A DNA stretch of 64,000 nucleotides, taken from assembly GCF_012641405.1 (NCBI RefSeq), contig NZ_JABAII010000002.1:186001-250000 (forward strand), in the 5' to 3' direction. The stretch is from Rhizobium sp. P40RR-XXII (GTDB taxonomy: Bacteria; Pseudomonadota; Alphaproteobacteria; Rhizobiales; Rhizobiaceae). Positions within the stretch are counted from its first letter, which is position 1. The number at the start of each line of letters is the position of its first letter. The translations under genes were made by a program, and so were the position numbers. The notes beneath the pieces were generated by a model that saw only the letters and a program-made list of their open reading frames with translations, had not been told where the DNA came from and ran no database searches. Below are positions 43,387 through 53,171 of this stretch, in pieces.

Positions 43387-44013
43387 TCAGGCATTAGCCG
43401 GCTTCGGCATGGCCGCATTGTCGATCTCGTTGCCGCGGCGATAGGCGTCGCGGTCGCTGACTCGGCTCCAGTAGTCGATGAAAGCTGGTCGCTTTTCGAT
43501 CGTCCCGAAATTAAGGCCGTAGCCGACATGCGAGCCGACATAGACATCGGCGGCGGTAAAGCGATCGCCAGCGATGAAAGGCGAGGTCGTGACGGCGTGC
43601 TCCATGGCATCAAGCACACTTGCGAAGCTGCCGCAGCCGGCCATGCGCAGGCGTTCCGGCGGGACTTCGAAGCCGAGGGCGCGATTGGTGATCGCCATTT
43701 CGAACGGCCCCGCGGCAAAGAACATCCAGCGGAAATAGGGGCCGCGCTCGGCCGCTGTCGGGGCAAGACCTGCCTGGGGGAAGGTTTCGGCGAGATAAGC
43801 GCAGATGGCGGCACCTTCGGTGACGACGGTATCGCCATGCTTGATAGCCGGCACCTTGCCCATGGGGTTGACCGCCAGATATTCGGGCGCCTTCATCGTG
43901 GTACCGTAGTCGAGATACTCGGTGCGGTATGGCTGGCCGATCTCTTCGAGCATCCAGCGGGCGATGCGTCCTCGCGACATCGGGTTGGTATAGAAAACGA
44001 GTTCCTCGGCCAT
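43387..44013 (-). CDS. Glutathione S-transferase family protein
   Basis: A 208-residue cytosolic transferase. The thioredoxin-like N-terminal domain shows FYTNPMSRGRIARWMLEE and the cis-proline region NPMGKVPAI, then the glutathione-contact text TEGAAICAYLAE. The C-terminal helical domain includes the capping motif FIAGDRFTAADVYVG. The first catalytic position appears to be Ser (PMSRG). I chose the ATG at 44013 with gggag upstream; longer frames run into the icd terminator. The substrate is unknown. Confidence 0.92.
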   Translation of the reverse strand: MAEELVFYTNPMSRGRIARWMLEEIGQPYRTEYLDYGTTMKAPEYLAVNPMGKVPAIKHGDTVVTEGAAICAYLAETFPQAGLAPTAAERGPYFRWMFFAAGPFEMAITNRALGFEVPPERLRMAGCGSFASVLDAMEHAVTTSPFIAGDRFTAADVYVGSHVGYGLNFGTIEKRPAFIDYWSRVSDRDAYRRGNEIDNAAMPKPANA

Positions 44014-44076
44014 CTGTCTCTCCCTTTTGTTGCGCGCATTGTTGCCATCGGTTTGCTGCGGCGGCAAGATTTCGGG

Positions 44077-44109
44077 CAAAAGAAAACCCGGCGCTGAGGC
44101 CGGGTTTTC
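44077..44109 (-). terminator. Rho-independent terminator of icd
   Basis: On the minus strand an 11-bp perfect stem (gaaaacccggc / gccgggttttc) with a six-base loop is followed by ttttg. It lies 23 bases beyond the icd stop. Confidence 0.88.
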
Positions 44110-44132
44110 GCATGTTCCTACGTCGGCTAGGC

Positions 44133-45347
44133 TTAGGCAGCCATGGCCTTCTTGAGGTTTTCGTCGATCTTGTCGAGGAAGGCAGTGGTCGAGAGCCACG
44201 GCTGGTCGGGGCCGATCAGCAGCGCCAGGTCCTTGGTCATATAGCCGGCTTCGACGGTATCGACGCAGACCTTTTCCAGCGTTGCGGCGAACTTGGCGAG
44301 TTCGGCGTTGTCGTCGAGCTTGGCGCGATGCGCGAGGCCGCGGGTCCAGGCGAAGATCGAGGCGATCGAGTTCGTCGAGGTTTCCTGGCCCTTCTGGTGC
44401 TGACGGTAGTGACGAGTCACCGTGCCGTGCGCGGCTTCGGCTTCGACCGTCTTGCCATCCGGCGTCAAGAGAACCGAGGTCATCAGGCCGAGCGAGCCGA
44501 AGCCCTGGGCAACCGTGTCGGACTGAACGTCGCCGTCGTAGTTCTTGCAGGCCCAGACGTAGCCGCCGGACCACTTCAGGGCGGAAGCGACCATATCGTC
44601 GATCAGGCGATGTTCGTAGGTGATGCCGGCTTCGTCGAACTGAGCCTTGAACTCGTTCTGGTAGACTTCTTCGAAGATGTCCTTGAAGCGACCGTCATAG
44701 GCCTTGAGGATGGTGTTCTTGGTCGACAGGTAGACCGGCCACTTGCGCATCAGGCCGTACATCATCGAGGCGCGGGCGAATTCGCGGATCGACTCGTCAA
44801 GGTTATACATGGCCATCGCGACGCCGGCGCCCGGAGCATCGAAGACTTCTTTCTCGATGACCGCGCCGTCTTCGCCGACGAACTTGATGGTCAGCTTGCC
44901 CTTGCCGGGGAACTTGAAATCGGTGGCGCGGTACTGGTCGCCGAAGGCGTGACGGCCGACGACGATAGGCTTGGTCCAACCCGGAACCAGGCGTGGTACG
45001 TTCTTGCAGATGATCGGCTCGCGGAAGATGACGCCGCCGAGGATGTTGCGGATCGTGCCGTTCGGGCTCTTCCACATCTGCTTGAGGTTGAATTCCTTGA
45101 CGCGGTCTTCGTCCGGCGTGATCGTCGCGCACTTGATGCCGACACCGTGCTTCTTGATGGCGTTGGCGGCATCGACGGTGACCTGGTCGTTGGTGGCGTC
45201 GCGGTTTTCGACCGAGAGGTCGTAATAGTCGATATCGATATCGAGGTAGGGGTAGATCAATTTGTCTTTGATAAACTGCCAGATGATGCGAGTCATTTCA
45301 TCGCCATCGAGATCGGCAACGGGGTTAGCGACCTTGATCTTCTTCAT
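44133..45347 (-). CDS. icd: NADP-dependent isocitrate dehydrogenase
   Basis: TCA-cycle enzyme of 404 residues converting isocitrate to 2-oxoglutarate with NADP+. The sequence begins [20 protein letters not shown], typical of the eukaryote-like type II enzyme found in rhizobia. [20 protein letters not shown] and [16 protein letters not shown] cover the substrate and cofactor sites, and [14 protein letters not shown] contains the conserved HGT NADP-binding text. The ATG at 45347 is unambiguous. It is monocistronic between an upstream 220-base gap and its own terminator. Confidence 0.98.
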   Translation of the reverse strand: MKKIKVANPVADLDGDEMTRIIWQFIKDKLIYPYLDIDIDYYDLSVENRDATNDQVTVDAANAIKKHGVGIKCATITPDEDRVKEFNLKQMWKSPNGTIRNILGGVIFREPIICKNVPRLVPGWTKPIVVGRHAFGDQYRATDFKFPGKGKLTIKFVGEDGAVIEKEVFDAPGAGVAMAMYNLDESIREFARASMMYGLMRKWPVYLSTKNTILKAYDGRFKDIFEEVYQNEFKAQFDEAGITYEHRLIDDMVASALKWSGGYVWACKNYDGDVQSDTVAQGFGSLGLMTSVLLTPDGKTVEAEAAHGTVTRHYRQHQKGQETSTNSIASIFAWTRGLAHRAKLDDNAELAKFAATLEKVCVDTVEAGYMTKDLALLIGPDQPWLSTTAFLDKIDENLKKAMAA

Positions 45348-45569
45348 ACTTCTGCCTCGTTTAAGCTGATGGGACCGGATGGTCCTGTGGTGAATGTGAA
45401 GTCCCGAGCGCTATAACACCGCAAGCCCCGAACGCAAAGCCGATAGAGCCTCAGACATCGCGTTTTTGATCACTCGTGGCATCACCCGCTTTTTGCCATC
45501 CGGCCATTGCCAAAGCGGTCGATGGGACTAATGTCGCGGGTGTTTTGCCTGTTATTACGGAATCATGTC

Positions 45570-46175
45570 ATGCAGAAATTTGCCGCACCCGCGCTTGCCT
45601 TCACGCTCTTTCAGTTCTCTTTTGGCGCACATTTGGCACTGGCCGCCGATGCGACGACGCCCGTCAAGGCCATTATGGACGCGACCGTTTCGAACTGGGC
45701 GGGTGGGGACAGCGACTGGCAGGATATCTTCGATGAGAGCAAGCTCAAGGATATCTACAGCAAGGATTTCGCGGCGAAATATCAGGCGGCCGCCCAGTTT
45801 CCGGCGGCCGATGAGGATGGCATTTCGCCGTTCGACTATGACGTCATCGTCAATGCTCAGGACGCCTGTCCGCTGGAGGACGTGAAGATCGCCGCCCAGC
45901 CGCCGAAGAACAATGTCACGGAGGTGTTGACGATCTTCAAGAAATCAACCTGCATGGGATCGGATGCCGATTCTCAGAAGGTGACGACGGTGCGCTTCGA
46001 GGTCATCGAGGAAGGCGGACGGCCCGTCGTGGACGATATCGTCACCAACGACGATAACGGCAATCCGAGTTCGCTCAAGAGCGTGATGCAGGATCTCGTC
46101 AAGCAACAGCAGCAACAGCCGTCCGATCAGCAACAGCAGCCGACGGATCAGCAGAAGCCGGCAAATCCGCAATAG
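45570..46175 (+). CDS. Exported hypothetical protein with Gln-rich tail
   Basis: A 201-residue protein of unknown function. A signal peptide (MQKFAAPALAFTLFQFSFG, cleavage near LALAADA) is followed by a domain with two cysteines (DACPL, STCMG) and text reminiscent of DUF3828-like proteins (SPFDYDVIVNAQD, VRFEVIEEGGRPVVDDIV). The last 25 residues are low-complexity Gln/Pro (QQQQQPSDQQQQP). ATG 45570 is preferred; ATG 45531 would bury the signal peptide. It lies upstream of trmJ with a 113-base gap. Confidence 0.65.
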   Translation: MQKFAAPALAFTLFQFSFGAHLALAADATTPVKAIMDATVSNWAGGDSDWQDIFDESKLKDIYSKDFAAKYQAAAQFPAADEDGISPFDYDVIVNAQDACPLEDVKIAAQPPKNNVTEVLTIFKKSTCMGSDADSQKVTTVRFEVIEEGGRPVVDDIVTNDDNGNPSSLKSVMQDLVKQQQQQPSDQQQQPTDQQKPANPQ

Positions 46176-46288
46176 CGGGTGCGGTTCGCTTAGCCAGTGA
46201 CGCGCAAAAACCTTGCCGATCGGCTGATGTCTCGCTATTGCGACCCATGATTTGCGCGAGAAGGTTCGCGCGCGGAGAGCAAGACATC

Positions 46289-47131
46289 ATGGCAGGCACG
46301 AACAGCGAGCGTCCACTTCTGGCCGAAGGGCCGGCCATCATTCTGGTCGAGCCGCAGATGGGCGAGAACATCGGCATGGTGGCGCGTGCCATGGCGAATT
46401 TCGGGCTTGTCGAGCTGCGCCTCGTCAATCCGCGCGATGGCTGGCCGAACGAGAGGGCGCAGGCAACCGCCTCGAAGGCTGATCATATCATCGAGGCGAC
46501 GAAGGTTTACGAGACGCTGGAGCAGGCGATCGCTGATCTTAATTTTATCTATGCGACGACGGCACGGGAACGGGACGGCTACAAGCCGGTGCGTTCGCCT
46601 GTCGTTGCGGCCGAGACCCTTCGCGCCCGATTCAAAGCGGGCGAGGGCACCGGCATTCTCTTCGGGCGCGAGCGCTGGGGCTTGACGAACGAAGAGGTGG
46701 CGCTGGCCGACGAGATCGTCACCTTTCCCGTCAATCCGGCCTTCGCCTCGCTGAATATCGCTCAAGCCGTGTTGCTGATGTCCTATGAGTGGATGAAGTC
46801 GGGCATGGAAGATCTGGGCGCCGTGCCTTTCCAGGCGCTCGAGCAGCGGCCTTCGACGAAAGATCAGCTTTTTGGCCTCTTCGAACAGCTCGAGGAGGCG
46901 CTGGATGCCCGCAATTATTTCCATCCCGCCGGGAAAAAGCCGAAAATGGTCGACAATCTCCGGGCTGTCCTCTCGCGCCGGGCGTTCACCGAACAGGAAA
47001 TCAGCGTCTTGCGCGGTGTGATCTCGTCTCTCGACCGCTTCACGCGAAAATCTCCGCGCGGCAGCGGCTCGCATCCCCGATCCTCCAAGGCACCCAAGGA
47101 AACCACCAGCGATGACAGCAGCGGCGAATGA
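46289..47131 (+). CDS. trmJ: tRNA/rRNA 2'-O-methyltransferase, TrmJ type
   Basis: SPOUT-class SAM-dependent RNA methyltransferase, 280 residues. Motifs: [18 protein letters not shown] at the N terminus, [16 protein letters not shown] and [19 protein letters not shown] at the knotted SAM site. TrmJ modifies position 32 in the anticodon loop of some tRNAs. The C-terminal 100 residues are an extension typical of TrmJ and end in a basic, Ser-rich tail. The ATG at 46289 has cggagagc upstream. The 3' end overlaps murI by 20 bases, indicating coupled expression. Confidence 0.9.
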   Translation: MAGTNSERPLLAEGPAIILVEPQMGENIGMVARAMANFGLVELRLVNPRDGWPNERAQATASKADHIIEATKVYETLEQAIADLNFIYATTARERDGYKPVRSPVVAAETLRARFKAGEGTGILFGRERWGLTNEEVALADEIVTFPVNPAFASLNIAQAVLLMSYEWMKSGMEDLGAVPFQALEQRPSTKDQLFGLFEQLEEALDARNYFHPAGKKPKMVDNLRAVLSRRAFTEQEISVLRGVISSLDRFTRKSPRGSGSHPRSSKAPKETTSDDSSGE

Positions 47132-47912
47132 GCTGAAACCGGTCCTGGTATTCGATTCAGGGATCGGCGGTTTGACCGTGCTGCGCGAGGCGCGGGTGCT
47201 GATGCCCGAGCGCGGTTTCATCTATATCGCTGATGATGCCGGTTTTCCCTATGGCAGCTGGGAAGAGCAGGCGTTGAAGGAGCGCATCGTCGATCTCTTC
47301 GCAAAGCTGCTCGTTCAATATGATCCGGAAGTCTGCATCATCGCCTGCAACACGGCTTTCACGCTTGCAGGTGCCGATTTGCGCGCCGCTTTTCCGCAGA
47401 TGACGTTCGTGGGCACGGTGCCGGCGATCAAGCCGGCGGCCGAGCGGACCCGCTCGGGCCTTGTTTCCGTGCTGGCGACGCCGGGTACGGTCAAGCGCGC
47501 TTACACGCGCGATCTCATCCAGTCCTTCGCCACTCAATGCCATGTGCGGCTTGTCGGATCGCAGGACTTAGCGCGCCTGGCTGAAGCCTATATTCGCGGC
47601 GATGTCCTCGGTGACGAGGCTGTCATGACCGAGATCGAGCAGTGCTTTGTCGAGATGGATGGCCGCAAGACCGATATCGTCGTACTGGCCTGCACCCATT
47701 ATCCGTTCATGGCCAATATCTTCCGCCGGCTCGCGCCATGGCCGGTCGACTGGCTCGATCCCGCAGAGGCGATCGCAAGGCGTGCCCGCAGCCTGGTGCC
47801 GCAGGTGGCTGATGCCGTCCATCCCGACAATTTCGACTTTGCGGTCTTCACCTCCGGTGCGCCGGATTTCTCCACCCGCCGGCTGATGCAAGGTTTTGGG
47901 CTCAAGGCTTGA
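47112..47912 (+). CDS. murI: Glutamate racemase
   Basis: Cytoplasmic racemase of 266 residues that makes D-glutamate for peptidoglycan. The two catalytic cysteines are in [12 protein letters not shown] and VLACTHYPF, with [14 protein letters not shown] at the N terminus and [13 protein letters not shown] nearby. The ATG at 47112 lies inside trmJ, and the stop overlaps the next ATG by one base (TGATG), so trmJ-murI-acetyltransferase form one unit. Confidence 0.96.
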   Translation: MTAAANELKPVLVFDSGIGGLTVLREARVLMPERGFIYIADDAGFPYGSWEEQALKERIVDLFAKLLVQYDPEVCIIACNTAFTLAGADLRAAFPQMTFVGTVPAIKPAAERTRSGLVSVLATPGTVKRAYTRDLIQSFATQCHVRLVGSQDLARLAEAYIRGDVLGDEAVMTEIEQCFVEMDGRKTDIVVLACTHYPFMANIFRRLAPWPVDWLDPAEAIARRARSLVPQVADAVHPDNFDFAVFTSGAPDFSTRRLMQGFGLKA

Positions 47913-48379
47913 TGATGACTGACAAGGTTTCGTTGCGTAAACTCGATCTCGCGGACATGCCGGCGGCTGCGGCCGTTCATCGCGCGTCCTTCAACGAACG
48001 GCTGCCGACGCTTGCCGGGCTTCATACGCCGGAAGAGGATATCGGCTTCTGGAGCGCCGTCGTTTTCAAGGATTGCCAGATCTGGGGCGCAGAAGAGGGC
48101 GGCCGCCTTGTCGGCGTCATCGCCTTCCTCGAGGATTGGATCGATCAGCTCTACATTCTGCCGGAAGCGCAGCGGCGCGGCATCGGCAGCCGCCTGCTCG
48201 ATATCGCCAAATCGACCTATCCGACGCTTTCGCTCTGGACGTTCCAGAGAAACGTACCCGCGCGCCGCTTTTACGAAAAGCACGGCTTCTTCGTGGTTGA
48301 CGAGTCGGACGGGGCAGGCAATGAGGAAAGAGAGCCGGATATGCTTTACAAATGGGAAGCACGCCTGCACCGGTTGTAG
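47912..48379 (+). CDS. GNAT-family N-acetyltransferase
   Basis: A 155-residue acetyl-CoA-dependent transferase with an unknown acceptor. The CoA-binding motif is LPEAQRRGIGSRLLDIAKS, and the C-terminal part has RNVPARRFYEKHGFFVV, both typical of GNAT proteins. Start ATG 47912 overlaps the murI stop by one base; ATG 47915 is equally possible. It ends the trmJ-murI unit. Confidence 0.9.
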   Translation: MMTDKVSLRKLDLADMPAAAAVHRASFNERLPTLAGLHTPEEDIGFWSAVVFKDCQIWGAEEGGRLVGVIAFLEDWIDQLYILPEAQRRGIGSRLLDIAKSTYPTLSLWTFQRNVPARRFYEKHGFFVVDESDGAGNEEREPDMLYKWEARLHRL

Positions 48380-48464
48380 TTCAAGACCGGACTGAGCGGT
48401 GGAATATTGGGAGGTCGATATTTGATGTCTTTTGAGAATGATTGCAGTGTTGTCGAGGCAAGCC

Positions 48465-49610
48465 ATGCGTCTGCGTGAGTGCCACAACTTCCATGATTTT
48501 CGTCTCCTCGCGAAAAAGCGTCTTCCCGGCCCGATCTTCAACTATATCGACGGCGCAGCCGACGACGAGGTGACGTTGCGGCGGAACACGTCGAGCTTCG
48601 AGAGCTGCGATCTCGTTCCCAACGTCCTGCGTGGGGTCAGCGAGGTCGACATGTCTGTCACCGTCATGGGACAAAAGCTCGCGACCCCTTTTTATTGCTC
48701 GCCGACGGCGTTGCAGCGGCTGTTCCATCATCAGGGCGAGAACGCGGTCGCTGCCGCAGCGTCCTCGCTCGGCACCATGTTCGGCGTTTCCTCGCTCGGC
48801 ACCGTCAGCCTCGAGGAAATCCGCAAGAAGCATCCCGGCCCGCAGGTCTATCAATTCTATTTCCACAGGGATCGCGGGCTGAACCGCACGATGATGGAGC
48901 GGGCAAAGGAAGCCGGCGTCAACGTGATGATGTTGACGGTCGACAGCATCACCGGCGGCAATCGCGAGCGCGATCTTCGCACGGGATTTTCCATTCCGTT
49001 CAAGCTCAACCTCGCGGGCCTTACCCAGTTCGCCATAAAGCCCGCCTGGGCGCTGAACTACGTCACGCATGAGAAATTCCGCCTGCCGCAGCTGGATGAA
49101 CATGTGGATATGAGCGGTGGCGCCATGTCGATCGGCAAATATTTCACCGAGATGCTCGATCCGTCGATGAACTGGAACGATGTTGCCGAGATGGTGAAGC
49201 ACTGGAACGGGCAGTTCTGCCTGAAGGGCGTGATGTCGGTCGAGGATGCCAAGCGCGCGGTCGATATCGGATGCACGGGCATCGTGCTTTCGAACCATGG
49301 CGGACGCCAGCTGGACGGCTCGCGCGCGGCATTCGATCAGCTGGCTGAGATCGTCGATGCCGTGGGTCACCGTATCGATGTCATGATGGATGGCGGCGTG
49401 CAGCGCGGCACGCATGTGCTGAAGGCGTTGTCGCTCGGCGCCAAGGCAGTCGGTCTCGGCCGCTTCTATCTCTATCCGCTGGCCGCTGCCGGTCAGGCGG
49501 GCGTGGAACGCGCGCTCAGGCATCTGCGCACCGAGGTCGAGCGCGACATGAAGCTGATGGGCTGCACCTCGGTCAGCCAGTTATCGCGGGCCAATCTGCG
49601 GTTCAGATAG
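48465..49610 (+). CDS. lldD: FMN-dependent alpha-hydroxy-acid dehydrogenase (L-lactate dehydrogenase type)
   Basis: A 381-residue TIM-barrel flavoenzyme, probably membrane-associated, oxidising L-lactate or a related 2-hydroxy acid. Markers: FNYIDGAADDEVTLRRN, SPTALQRLFHHQGENA, and the FMN/active-site signature SNHGGRQLDGS with the catalytic His, followed by DGGVQRGTHVLKALSLGA. The ATG at 48465 is preceded by gagg six bases upstream; ATG 48438 would add nine residues. No lactate permease or regulator is adjacent, so lactate specificity is inferred from family similarity. Confidence 0.88.
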   Translation: MRLRECHNFHDFRLLAKKRLPGPIFNYIDGAADDEVTLRRNTSSFESCDLVPNVLRGVSEVDMSVTVMGQKLATPFYCSPTALQRLFHHQGENAVAAAASSLGTMFGVSSLGTVSLEEIRKKHPGPQVYQFYFHRDRGLNRTMMERAKEAGVNVMMLTVDSITGGNRERDLRTGFSIPFKLNLAGLTQFAIKPAWALNYVTHEKFRLPQLDEHVDMSGGAMSIGKYFTEMLDPSMNWNDVAEMVKHWNGQFCLKGVMSVEDAKRAVDIGCTGIVLSNHGGRQLDGSRAAFDQLAEIVDAVGHRIDVMMDGGVQRGTHVLKALSLGAKAVGLGRFYLYPLAAAGQAGVERALRHLRTEVERDMKLMGCTSVSQLSRANLRFR

Positions 49611-49741
49611 GTCTCGCAATCGCCTGTGGGTTTTTGCAATCCACGGGCGCGAAGCTTAGAAATCTTTGCTAGACGGAGGCACGTCCTTTCAGAAAAGATG
49701 GGACGAATCCGCGTTTGATTCTAGAAGACAGGGGAAGTGCA

Positions 49742-51259
49742 TTGCAGGTCGGCATCGACATGGGAACGGCGTCCGGCGGGACCAGCGCCCAGCTCGATAT
49801 CGAGGAGCTGCTGGCGACGCGTCTCCTGGTGCAGGGCAATTCCGGCTCCGGAAAATCGCATCTGTTGCGACGGCTGCTGGAGCAATCCGCGCAATGGGTG
49901 CAGCAGGTCATCATCGATCCCGAGGGCGATTTCGTCACGCTGGCCGACAAGTTCGGGCATGTGGTCGTAGACGGTGAGCGCACGGAAGCCGAGCTTGCCG
50001 GTATCGCCAACCGCATCCGCCAGCATCGCGTCTCCTGCGTTCTGACGTTGGAAGGGCTCGATATCGAGCAGCAGATGCGCGCTGCCGCCGCCTTCCTGAA
50101 CGGCATGTTCGATGCCGATCGTGAATTCTGGTATCCGGTTCTGGTCGTGGTCGACGAGGCGCAGATGTTTGCGCCGTCGGTCGGTGGCGACGTCTCGGAA
50201 GATGCGCGCAAGATGTCGCTCGGGGCCATGACCAATCTGATGTGCCGCGGACGAAAGCGCGGTCTTGCCGGCGTCATCGCCACGCAGCGTCTGGCGAAGC
50301 TCGCCAAGAACGTTGCGGCCGAGGCCTCCAACTTCCTCATGGGCCGCACCTTCCTCGATATCGACATGGCCCGCGCCGCCGACCTCCTCGGCATGGATCG
50401 CAGGCAGGCGGAAATGTTCCGCGACCTGAAGCGCGGCAATTTCGTCGCGCTCGGGCCGGCACTCTCGCGCCGGCCGCTGCCGATCACCATCGGCACGGTG
50501 GAGACCTCGGCGCGTTCCTCCAGCCCGAAGCTGATGCCGCTGCCGGATGCGCCGCAGGATGTCGAAGATCTGATCTTCACGCCGGATCCGGAAGAGTTTA
50601 CGCGCGCCGTTGTTCGCCGCACCACGCCGGCACCGCGCCCGACGACCGATATTCTGGCTGAGCTTTCCCGTTCCGTGCCGACGGCAAGCCCGGCGCCCGC
50701 GGAGCCGAAGGTCAGCCAACCGGAACTATCGAGCGAGGATCGCGAGGCGAGGGTGAGCGCCGTCCTCTCCGAAATCCTCGACGATCCGGCCTCGGGATTC
50801 CGCACGGATGCTGTGCTCTACCAGGAATTTCTCGTGCGGTTGCGCATGCGCCGCGTTCCCGGCGCGCCCATGAGCCTGTCGGAGTTTCGCCGCCGCGTGG
50901 CGATTGCCCGCTCTGGCGCGGATGAGGAGGTCATGGCGACCGATCAGTGGACAACGGCGCTCGTGCTCTCCTCCAGCGTCACAGACGACCTGCAGGGCGT
51001 CTTCCTGATGCTGGCCAAGGCCGCCATCAGCGGTGAGCCGTGCCCATCTGATGCCCGCATCGCCCGTGCCTACGGCACGCATTCGGCGCGCCGCGCCCGG
51101 CGTCTCCTCAGCTATTTCGAGGAACAGGGCAGCGTCGTCGTCCACACGGATTTCTCCGGCAAGCGTATCGTTGCCTTCCCGGATATGGGTTCACAGACCG
51201 CGCCCGGCGATGCCAATGCGCCTGATCTGGACGGCGGCGAGCAGGCGGCGGCGGAATAG
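49742..51259 (+). CDS. HerA/DUF87-like ATPase with C-terminal winged-helix region
   Basis: A P-loop ATPase of about 505 residues. Walker A is VQGNSGSGKSHLL and Walker B VLVVVDEAQMF, with the arginine/sensor text IATQRLAKLAKN, as in HerA/VirB4-like translocases. A Pro/Ala-rich linker follows. A C-terminal domain resembles a DNA-binding winged helix (ARIARAYGTHSARRARRLLSYFEEQG). Probably cytoplasmic; the role is unknown. The start is unsure: TTG 49742 has agggga seven bases upstream, TTG 49715 would add nine residues. No NurA-type nuclease gene is adjacent. Confidence 0.82.
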   Translation: MQVGIDMGTASGGTSAQLDIEELLATRLLVQGNSGSGKSHLLRRLLEQSAQWVQQVIIDPEGDFVTLADKFGHVVVDGERTEAELAGIANRIRQHRVSCVLTLEGLDIEQQMRAAAAFLNGMFDADREFWYPVLVVVDEAQMFAPSVGGDVSEDARKMSLGAMTNLMCRGRKRGLAGVIATQRLAKLAKNVAAEASNFLMGRTFLDIDMARAADLLGMDRRQAEMFRDLKRGNFVALGPALSRRPLPITIGTVETSARSSSPKLMPLPDAPQDVEDLIFTPDPEEFTRAVVRRTTPAPRPTTDILAELSRSVPTASPAPAEPKVSQPELSSEDREARVSAVLSEILDDPASGFRTDAVLYQEFLVRLRMRRVPGAPMSLSEFRRRVAIARSGADEEVMATDQWTTALVLSSSVTDDLQGVFLMLAKAAISGEPCPSDARIARAYGTHSARRARRLLSYFEEQGSVVVHTDFSGKRIVAFPDMGSQTAPGDANAPDLDGGEQAAAE

Positions 51260-51293
51260 CTGTCGTATTCTCTGCAAAGCGCGTCCGGCGCTG

Positions 51294-51322
51294 TTGACAT
51301 TTTCATGACGACCCCTTAGAGA
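51294..51322 (+). promoter_or_regulatory. Candidate rpsD promoter
   Basis: TTGACA (51294-51299) and TAGAGA (51317-51322) are exactly 17 bases apart, a strong housekeeping pattern, about 170 bases upstream of rpsD. Confidence 0.6.
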
Positions 51323-51447
51323 CCGCCCCAACGCCGGGCAGAAATGTCCGGTGTTTCATTTGACATGTCCCGTGGCTCCTCCATTCGCTAATGTGAGAAG
51401 CCTGTCAGAGCTCGAAAACGGAGTTCAGAGGAGGGCGTGTTTCCTTC

Positions 51448-51467
51448 GCGGTTCGGCAACGGGCCGC
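51448..51467 (+). other. Hairpin in the rpsD leader
   Basis: gcggttc pairs with gggccgc (two G-U) just ahead of the rpsD ribosome-binding site. Ribosomal protein S4 represses its own leader in some bacteria; whether this hairpin serves that purpose is unknown. Confidence 0.3.
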
Positions 51468-51490
51468 ATAACAGTTTGAAAGGAAATGCG

Positions 51491-52108
51491 ATGAGCAAGC
51501 GCGAATCGTCCAAGTACAAAATTGACCGCCGCATGGGCGAGAACATCTGGGGTCGTCCGAAGTCCCCGGTAAACCGTCGCGAATACGGCCCGGGCCAGCA
51601 TGGCCAGCGCCGCAAGGGCAAGCTTTCCGACTTCGGCGTGCAGTTGCGCGCCAAGCAGAAGCTGAAGGGCTACTACGGCGACCTGCGTGAAAAGCAGTTC
51701 CGCGCCACCTTCGACGAAGCTAACCGCCGCAAGGGCGATACCTCGGAGAACCTGATCGGCCTGCTCGAATCGCGCCTCGACGCGATCGTTTACCGCGCCA
51801 AGTTCGTTCCGACCGTCTTCGCTGCCCGTCAGTTCGTCAACCATGGCCACGTCACGGTAAACGGCGTTCGCGTCAACATCGGTTCCTACCGCTGTAAGGC
51901 TGGCGACGTCATCGAAGTTCGCGAAAAGTCGAAGCAGCTCGTGATCGTCCTGGAATCGGTTGGTCTCGCTGAGCGTGACGTTCCGGACTACATCGAAGCC
52001 GATCACAACAAGATGGTTGCGACCTTCGCTCGCGTTCCGACGCTTGCCGACGTGCCTTACGCCGTCGTCATGGAACCGCAGCTGGTCGTCGAATTCTATT
52101 CGCGTTAA
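51491..52108 (+). CDS. rpsD: 30S ribosomal protein S4
   Basis: Primary 16S rRNA-binding protein of the small subunit, 205 residues. It begins [21 protein letters not shown], and the S4 RNA-binding domain is [20 protein letters not shown] followed by [15 protein letters not shown]. The ATG at 51491 has aaaggaaa upstream. The gene stands alone with its own promoter and terminator, as is usual for rpsD in alphaproteobacteria, rather than in the alpha operon. Confidence 0.98.
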   Translation: MSKRESSKYKIDRRMGENIWGRPKSPVNRREYGPGQHGQRRKGKLSDFGVQLRAKQKLKGYYGDLREKQFRATFDEANRRKGDTSENLIGLLESRLDAIVYRAKFVPTVFAARQFVNHGHVTVNGVRVNIGSYRCKAGDVIEVREKSKQLVIVLESVGLAERDVPDYIEADHNKMVATFARVPTLADVPYAVVMEPQLVVEFYSR

Positions 52109-52134
52109 TAAGCGGATAACTTTCTTGATGAATG

Positions 52135-52164
52135 AAAAAGCCGCTCGGTTCGAGCGGCTTTTTT
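52135..52164 (+). terminator. Rho-independent terminator of rpsD
   Basis: A 13-bp stem (aaaaagccgctcg / cgagcggcttttt) with a three-base loop, followed by T. It is 26 bases after the stop. Confidence 0.93.
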
Positions 52165-52180
52165 GTCTTTGGAGCGCCTC

Positions 52181-53110
52181 ATGACGGATTTGCAGGCTAT
52201 TCTCGACGGCATTCATGCTGAGCTTTCGCCGCGCATCGGCGAGGGCAAGGTTGCCGATTATATTCCGGAACTGGCAAAGATCGATCCGAAACAATTCGGC
52301 ATGGCGATCGCTACGGTTGACGGTGACGTCTACAGTATCGGCGACGCCGGCGTTTCCTTCTCCATCCAGAGTATCTCCAAGGTCTTCATGCTGACCTTGG
52401 CGCTCGGCAAGGTCGGGGAAAGCCTCTGGAAGCGTGTAGGACGCGAACCGTCCGGCACGGCCTTCAACTCCATCGTCCAGCTGGAGCGCGAAGAGGGCAT
52501 TCCGCGCAATCCCTTCATCAACGCGGGTGCTATCGCCATCAGCGATATCGTTCTGGCGGGGCACGAGCCGCGCGAGGCGATCGGCGAGCTGTTGCGCTTC
52601 GTGCGCTATGTCGCCGACGACGAAGCGATCAGTATCGACGACAAGGTCGCGCGTTCGGAGACGCAGACAGGCTATCGCAATTTAGCGCTCGCCAATTTCA
52701 TGCGCGCCTATGGCAATCTCCACCATCCGGTCGAGCATGTGCTCGGCGTCTATTTCCATCAATGCGCGCTTTCGATGAGCTGCCAGCAGCTTGCCAAGGC
52801 GGGGCTCTATCTCGCCGCACGCGGCAGCAACCCGATCACCGGGCATTCCGTCGTCTCGCCGAAGCGGGCGCGGCGCATCAATGCGCTGATGCTGACCTGC
52901 GGTCATTACGACGGCTCCGGCGACTTCGCCTATCATGTCGGCCTGCCGGGCAAGAGCGGTGTCGGCGGCGGTATTCTGGCAGTGGCGCCGGGCATCGGCT
53001 CGATCGCCGTCTGGTCACCGGGGCTAAACAAGGTCGGCAATTCGCAGCTTGGCGCGGTGGCGCTGGAAATGCTGGCAGCGCGCACGGGCTGGTCCGTGTT
53101 CGGCGATTGA
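52181..53110 (+). CDS. glsA: Glutaminase
   Basis: A 309-residue serine-dependent glutaminase giving glutamate and ammonia. The catalytic Ser-x-x-Lys is SISK in [12 protein letters not shown]. Further family text: [26 protein letters not shown] and [15 protein letters not shown]. The ATG at 52181 has ggagc upstream. It follows the rpsD terminator closely, so its promoter must overlap the terminator region or read-through occurs. ttcA begins 61 bases after its stop. Confidence 0.96.
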   Translation: MTDLQAILDGIHAELSPRIGEGKVADYIPELAKIDPKQFGMAIATVDGDVYSIGDAGVSFSIQSISKVFMLTLALGKVGESLWKRVGREPSGTAFNSIVQLEREEGIPRNPFINAGAIAISDIVLAGHEPREAIGELLRFVRYVADDEAISIDDKVARSETQTGYRNLALANFMRAYGNLHHPVEHVLGVYFHQCALSMSCQQLAKAGLYLAARGSNPITGHSVVSPKRARRINALMLTCGHYDGSGDFAYHVGLPGKSGVGGGILAVAPGIGSIAVWSPGLNKVGNSQLGAVALEMLAARTGWSVFGD

Positions 53111-53171
53111 TACCCATGTCTTCTCGTGCCGCTTTCTGCTATCAGCGTGGCGAGACGCAAGGAATGACGGA

